64,000 nucleotides of DNA from Agrobacterium tumefaciens. Its GTDB lineage: Bacteria; Pseudomonadota; Alphaproteobacteria; Rhizobiales; Rhizobiaceae. Where the stretch lies: NCBI RefSeq assembly GCF_009649785.1, contig NZ_WJOK01000019.1:39234-103233 (forward strand). Direction: 5' to 3'. This document shows, piece after piece, positions 63,093-64,000 of this stretch. A program made the position numbers and the translations under genes. How positions within the stretch are numbered: position 1 is the first letter of the stretch; each line of letters starts with the position of its first letter. Below the pieces are notes generated by a model. That model did no database searches. It had not been told where the DNA came from and saw only the letters and a list, made by a program, of their open reading frames with translations.

Positions 63093-63314
63093 TCAGTGCC
63101 GACGTAAAACCGCAAGACCGATGTCGCGCAACATCTCATGATCGAGAATGCCGCGCTGGGCGCTACGGATCAAAACCGCCGCGCACTCGTTGGCGACGTG
63201 GCTACAGCGATCTTGAAGGCACTCGAAACATACGCCGTCGAAAATATTCTGCAGATCGGTGATCTGCTGGGGCGACAATTGTGCGCCGACTCTTTCAAAA
63301 GCTGCATACGACAA
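63093..63314 (-). CDS. Small cysteine-rich protein with TTG start
   Basis: A 73-residue protein of unknown function. FDGVCFECLQDRCSHVANECA carries four Cys (C-x2-C-x4-C-x6-C), so metal binding is possible. There is no in-frame ATG at the N-terminus; the TTG at 63314 has GGGAGG exactly seven bases upstream, which supports it. It converges with dps. I do not recognise the family. Confidence 0.55.
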   Translation of the reverse strand: MSYAAFERVGAQLSPQQITDLQNIFDGVCFECLQDRCSHVANECAAVLIRSAQRGILDHEMLRDIGLAVLRRH

Positions 63315-63687
63315 GGCTCATCCTCCCGATGATGACATGCCAAGTATCGTTTCTTTTTTTGTGGACATGAAATTTGTACACCCGAACGAATCACTTGTCG
63401 AATCAGATTTTAACCAAATGTAAACAGGTTATTTTTTGGCCATCCGGCCGGTTGTGTGCTTTTACAACCCAAATAAAGGCCAGCCGAAACAATACCTTCG
63501 CCCGCCAACACACTTTTTTACGACGCATCGGGCCGGTCGTTTTGAATAAACCCACAGGCCAGACGGATTTCCACCGAAACCGCAAAAGAAACTGTTGCAT
63601 TCCAAAAACGATTGAGCGATATAGCACCCGTCGCCGCGCTTTGGCGGCCCGCGGTCCAGCGAACTACCCCGGACCAGCGGTTTTTGA
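63315..63687. other. Region between small protein gene and tRNA-Gly
   Basis: AT-rich from 63340 to 63480 and without a supported gene. Contains the probable tRNA promoter. Confidence 0.6.
63595..63623 (+). promoter_or_regulatory. Probable sigma-70 promoter of tRNA-Gly
   Basis: TTGCAT (-35) and GATATA (-10) with 17 bases between them. It would start about 58 bases before the tRNA. Confidence 0.35.
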
Positions 63688-63762
63688 GCGGGTGTAGCTC
63701 AGGGGTAGAGCACAACCTTGCCAAGGTTGGGGTCGAGGGTTCAAATCCCTTCGCCCGCTCCA
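63688..63762 (+). tRNA. tRNA-Gly (anticodon GCC)
   Basis: Acceptor arms GCGGGTG and CGCCCGC pair (with G-C and one G-T type end), D-loop GCTCAGGGGTAGAGC, anticodon loop TTGCCAA with GCC at 63720-63722, T-arm GAGGGTTCAAATCCCTT, encoded CCA at the end. The 238 bases to the right edge hold no supported gene. Confidence 0.95.
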
Positions 63763-64000
63763 GTTTTCCCTGGAAAACGTCGGGAATGTCAAAGCGCTTA
63801 CAGGCACCGCCCTGATTTTGCCGCCGGTCCCAGATAGCTCCTCTTCAACCGAAGCCTACCCGCATGTTCTGGGCCGATCTGACGCCCAACCATAGTCCCG
63901 TGCCCTAGACACCGAACTTATTCGCTTCAGGAAGGCGTTTGCGGACGTGCAAGACATGATAGCCGATTTGGATTCTCATTAGAATTATTTAGTATTAAAT

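Noticed and set aside
63688..64000. Genomic-island attachment site at the tRNA-Gly 3' end
   Set aside because: No integrase and no direct repeat of the tRNA end could be seen before the window stops.

Overview
The window looks like about 64 kb of an alphaproteobacterial circular chromosome from the Agrobacterium tumefaciens/fabrum complex or a very close Rhizobiaceae relative. The pointers are the GC-rich codon use, a ctrA-sciP-chpT cell-cycle cluster, rhizobial families (DUF2735 beside glnII, EipA, DUF6867, DUF6476), RIME-like intergenic palindromes and an Irr-type iron box. From memory, the gene order from the livJ-like gene through ctrA to rpoH matches the Atu2422-Atu2434-Atu2445 stretch of strain C58. 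That was not checked against a database. No prophage, insertion sequence, CRISPR array or rRNA operon was seen. One tRNA-Gly lies near the right end.

Layout. 1-11,100 is nitrogen-related: the urea ABC transporter urtABC (leftward, urtC cut by the window edge), DUF2735 divergent from glnII with a sigma-54 promoter, an SDR oxidoreductase, and an NCS1-type permease fused to a hybrid histidine kinase, followed by a LuxR-type response regulator. 11,281-17,700 holds a small ATPase and a leftward amino-acid uptake operon (livHMGF, DUF6867, and a GABA/branched-chain amino acid binding protein). 18,030-28,760 holds cysQ, a DUF2793 protein and the cell-cycle region: sciP, fliJ, ctrA, chpT, eipA and small accessory genes. 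28,840-38,400 is housekeeping: two RNA-modification enzymes, a methyltransferase, rpoH with a probable heat-shock promoter, a large acidic single-pass membrane protein, purA and a DMT transporter.

38,440-51,500 is mixed: a degenerate transglutaminase-like protein, a lipoprotein transglycosylase, an MhqD/MhqO-like hydrolase and dioxygenase pair, a siderophore-interacting reductase, ung, a glyoxalase-fold protein, then a heme-uptake island (hmuTUV against an IsdG-type heme monooxygenase and hutX), a META-domain protein and purU. 51,550-58,070 is a tricarboxylate system: tctDE two-component pair, an extra binding protein, and tctCBA. 58,200-63,000 holds a lipoprotein, a siderophore ABC transporter under a probable Irr box, and dps.

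How the parts work together. Urea import, glutamine synthetase II and the transporter-kinase suggest a nitrogen-scavenging neighbourhood. CtrA, its inhibitor SciP, its phosphotransferase ChpT and the likely CtrA target eipA sit within 7 kb. Heme uptake, heme degradation, ferric-siderophore uptake and reduction, and Dps iron storage form two iron clusters 10-15 kb apart. The most unusual candidate system is the NCS1 permease-histidine kinase fusion with its cysteine-rich linker and paired regulator.
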